Shown in pieces: positions 63,497 through 64,000 of a stretch of DNA of 64,000 nucleotides. Numbering within the stretch: the first letter of the stretch is position 1; every line of letters begins with the position of its first letter. The notes beneath the pieces were generated by a model. That model had not been told where the DNA came from. It saw only the letters and a list, made by a program, of their open reading frames with translations, and made no database searches. This DNA comes from Parundibacterium terreum (GTDB lineage: Bacteria > Pseudomonadota > Gammaproteobacteria > Burkholderiales > Burkholderiaceae_D). The position numbers and the translations under genes are program-made. The stretch spans positions 62,001-126,000 of the forward strand of contig NZ_BMED01000004.1 of NCBI RefSeq assembly GCF_014636315.1, in the 5' to 3' direction.

Positions 63497-64000
63497 TTAA
63501 TAGGCTGGGCATGTAACTGGGAACAGCCCAGAATTAAAATAATTAACTAAGAGGCTAACGGTTTGAGTAAACCTTGGCGTACTTTGGGGACTGCCGGCGT
63601 ATTCTGAGTAAAAACCATGGCCTGCGGCGGTAGCTGACGTTGGAGTTCCTGTTCCAACTTGGCACAGCTTCGAATTTATAGAATTAGAATTAACTCTATC
63701 TGTAAACGCTTGTGACTGCCCGTACGGGACAGTTTTATCGCCGTTTCCATGGAGAATAAAGAACTTACTTGTTCGAGCCGATGTCCAGGCCCAAGTAGGT
63801 GAAACGCTTGCATTGGTTTGTACAGCAGTGGAATTCACATATTTTTGAATATATGGAATCAAGGATGTCTCATGGCCGACGTTAAGGGCATCGTAATTCG
63901 GGCAGCTTGTTGTAGTACAGGTCCCTAAATCGCTGACAGGATAGAGCGCCGCTATTTTGCCCACGTCCTTTAGACTTCCTAACAGATTGACTAGATGGCC
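63497..64000 (-). CDS. Alpha/beta hydrolase (esterase), N-terminus outside the window
   Basis: The frame is open to the right edge, giving 167 residues of the C-terminal part. It begins GHLVNLLGSLKDVGKI, the end of a GxSAGGH nucleophile elbow. FFILHGNGDKTVPYGQSQAF carries the catalytic Asp, and AAGHGFYSEY the His. The family includes lipases and feruloyl-esterase-like enzymes. The first serine lies outside the window, so activity cannot be judged. Its cysteine-rich TCTTTSCPNY insert is unusual. Confidence 0.75.
   Translation of the reverse strand, partial: GHLVNLLGSLKDVGKIAALYPVSDLGTCTTTSCPNYDALNVGHETSLIPYIQKYVNSTAVQTNASVSPTWAWTSARTSKFFILHGNGDKTVPYGQSQAFTDRVNSNSINSKLCQVGTGTPTSATAAGHGFYSEYAGSPQSTPRFTQTVSLLVNYFNSGLFPVTCPAY

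Overview
The window looks like a chromosomal segment of a betaproteobacterium of the Oxalobacteraceae (Herminiimonas/Janthinobacterium-like). This is inferred from gene content and order: gshA of the single-domain proteobacterial type followed by gshB, an EIIA(Man)-HPr-EI phosphotransfer set with no sugar permease, overlapping metX-metW next to ampG, and pobA/pcaHG with a divergent pcaQ-type regulator. Most of the window (about 1-54.9 kb) is GC-rich, densely coded and ordinary in codon use. The last 9 kb is sparser, partly AT-rich and contains mobile-element debris.

Layout. 1-4.7 kb: a di-heme peroxidase lipoprotein cut by the left edge, a large phosphoesterase lipoprotein, an NTF2-like secreted protein and a VOC protein, all on the minus strand. 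4.9-10.9 kb: a membrane diguanylate cyclase, a BaiN/HI0933-type flavoprotein, a PilZ-like protein, a YbaK deacylase, a DUF1289 protein, an MBL hydrolase and an esterase. 10.9-15.4 kb: a TetR regulator with a dienoyl-CoA-isomerase-like crotonase, a divergent nitronate monooxygenase, a DUF1330 protein and an alpha carbonic anhydrase. 15.5-19.9 kb: a sensor diguanylate cyclase, an uncharacterised secreted protein and a LysR regulator. 20.0-28.9 kb: one long minus-strand operon joining a LIV-type ABC importer to two different acyl/aryl-CoA ligases. A Crp/Fnr regulator is divergent from it, and the gap between them carries two copies of a TTGAT-N4-ATGCA motif. 30.8-35.3 kb: a third diguanylate cyclase, a glycine-zipper protein, MAPEG, AI-2E-family and ABM proteins.

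35.5-45.3 kb is housekeeping: glutathione synthesis (gshA, gshB), regulatory PTS (EIIA, ptsH, ptsI), methionine synthesis (metX, metW, with a structured leader), ampG, an M48 protease and a DUF488 protein. 46.1-50.3 kb holds a TonB-dependent receptor and a 5'-nucleotidase lipoprotein, separated by a strong terminator. Two direct repeats exactly 42 bp apart lie upstream of the receptor. 50.4-54.1 kb is the 4-hydroxybenzoate/protocatechuate module (pobA, pcaG, pcaH, pcaQ). 54.1-57.7 kb: xthA, an unusually AT-rich pyrE that starts with TTG, and manC.

57.9-64 kb is accessory: a two-part methyltransferase, a small membrane protein of its own with ribosome-binding site and terminator, an IS21-family remnant, a secreted beta-helix protein with its own terminator, an NHL-repeat fragment and an esterase cut by the right edge. 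I found no tRNA, rRNA, CRISPR array or intact transposon. The best candidates for undescribed biology are the importer/ligase operon with its paired operator motif, the 73-residue membrane protein, and the structured leaders and repeats noted below.
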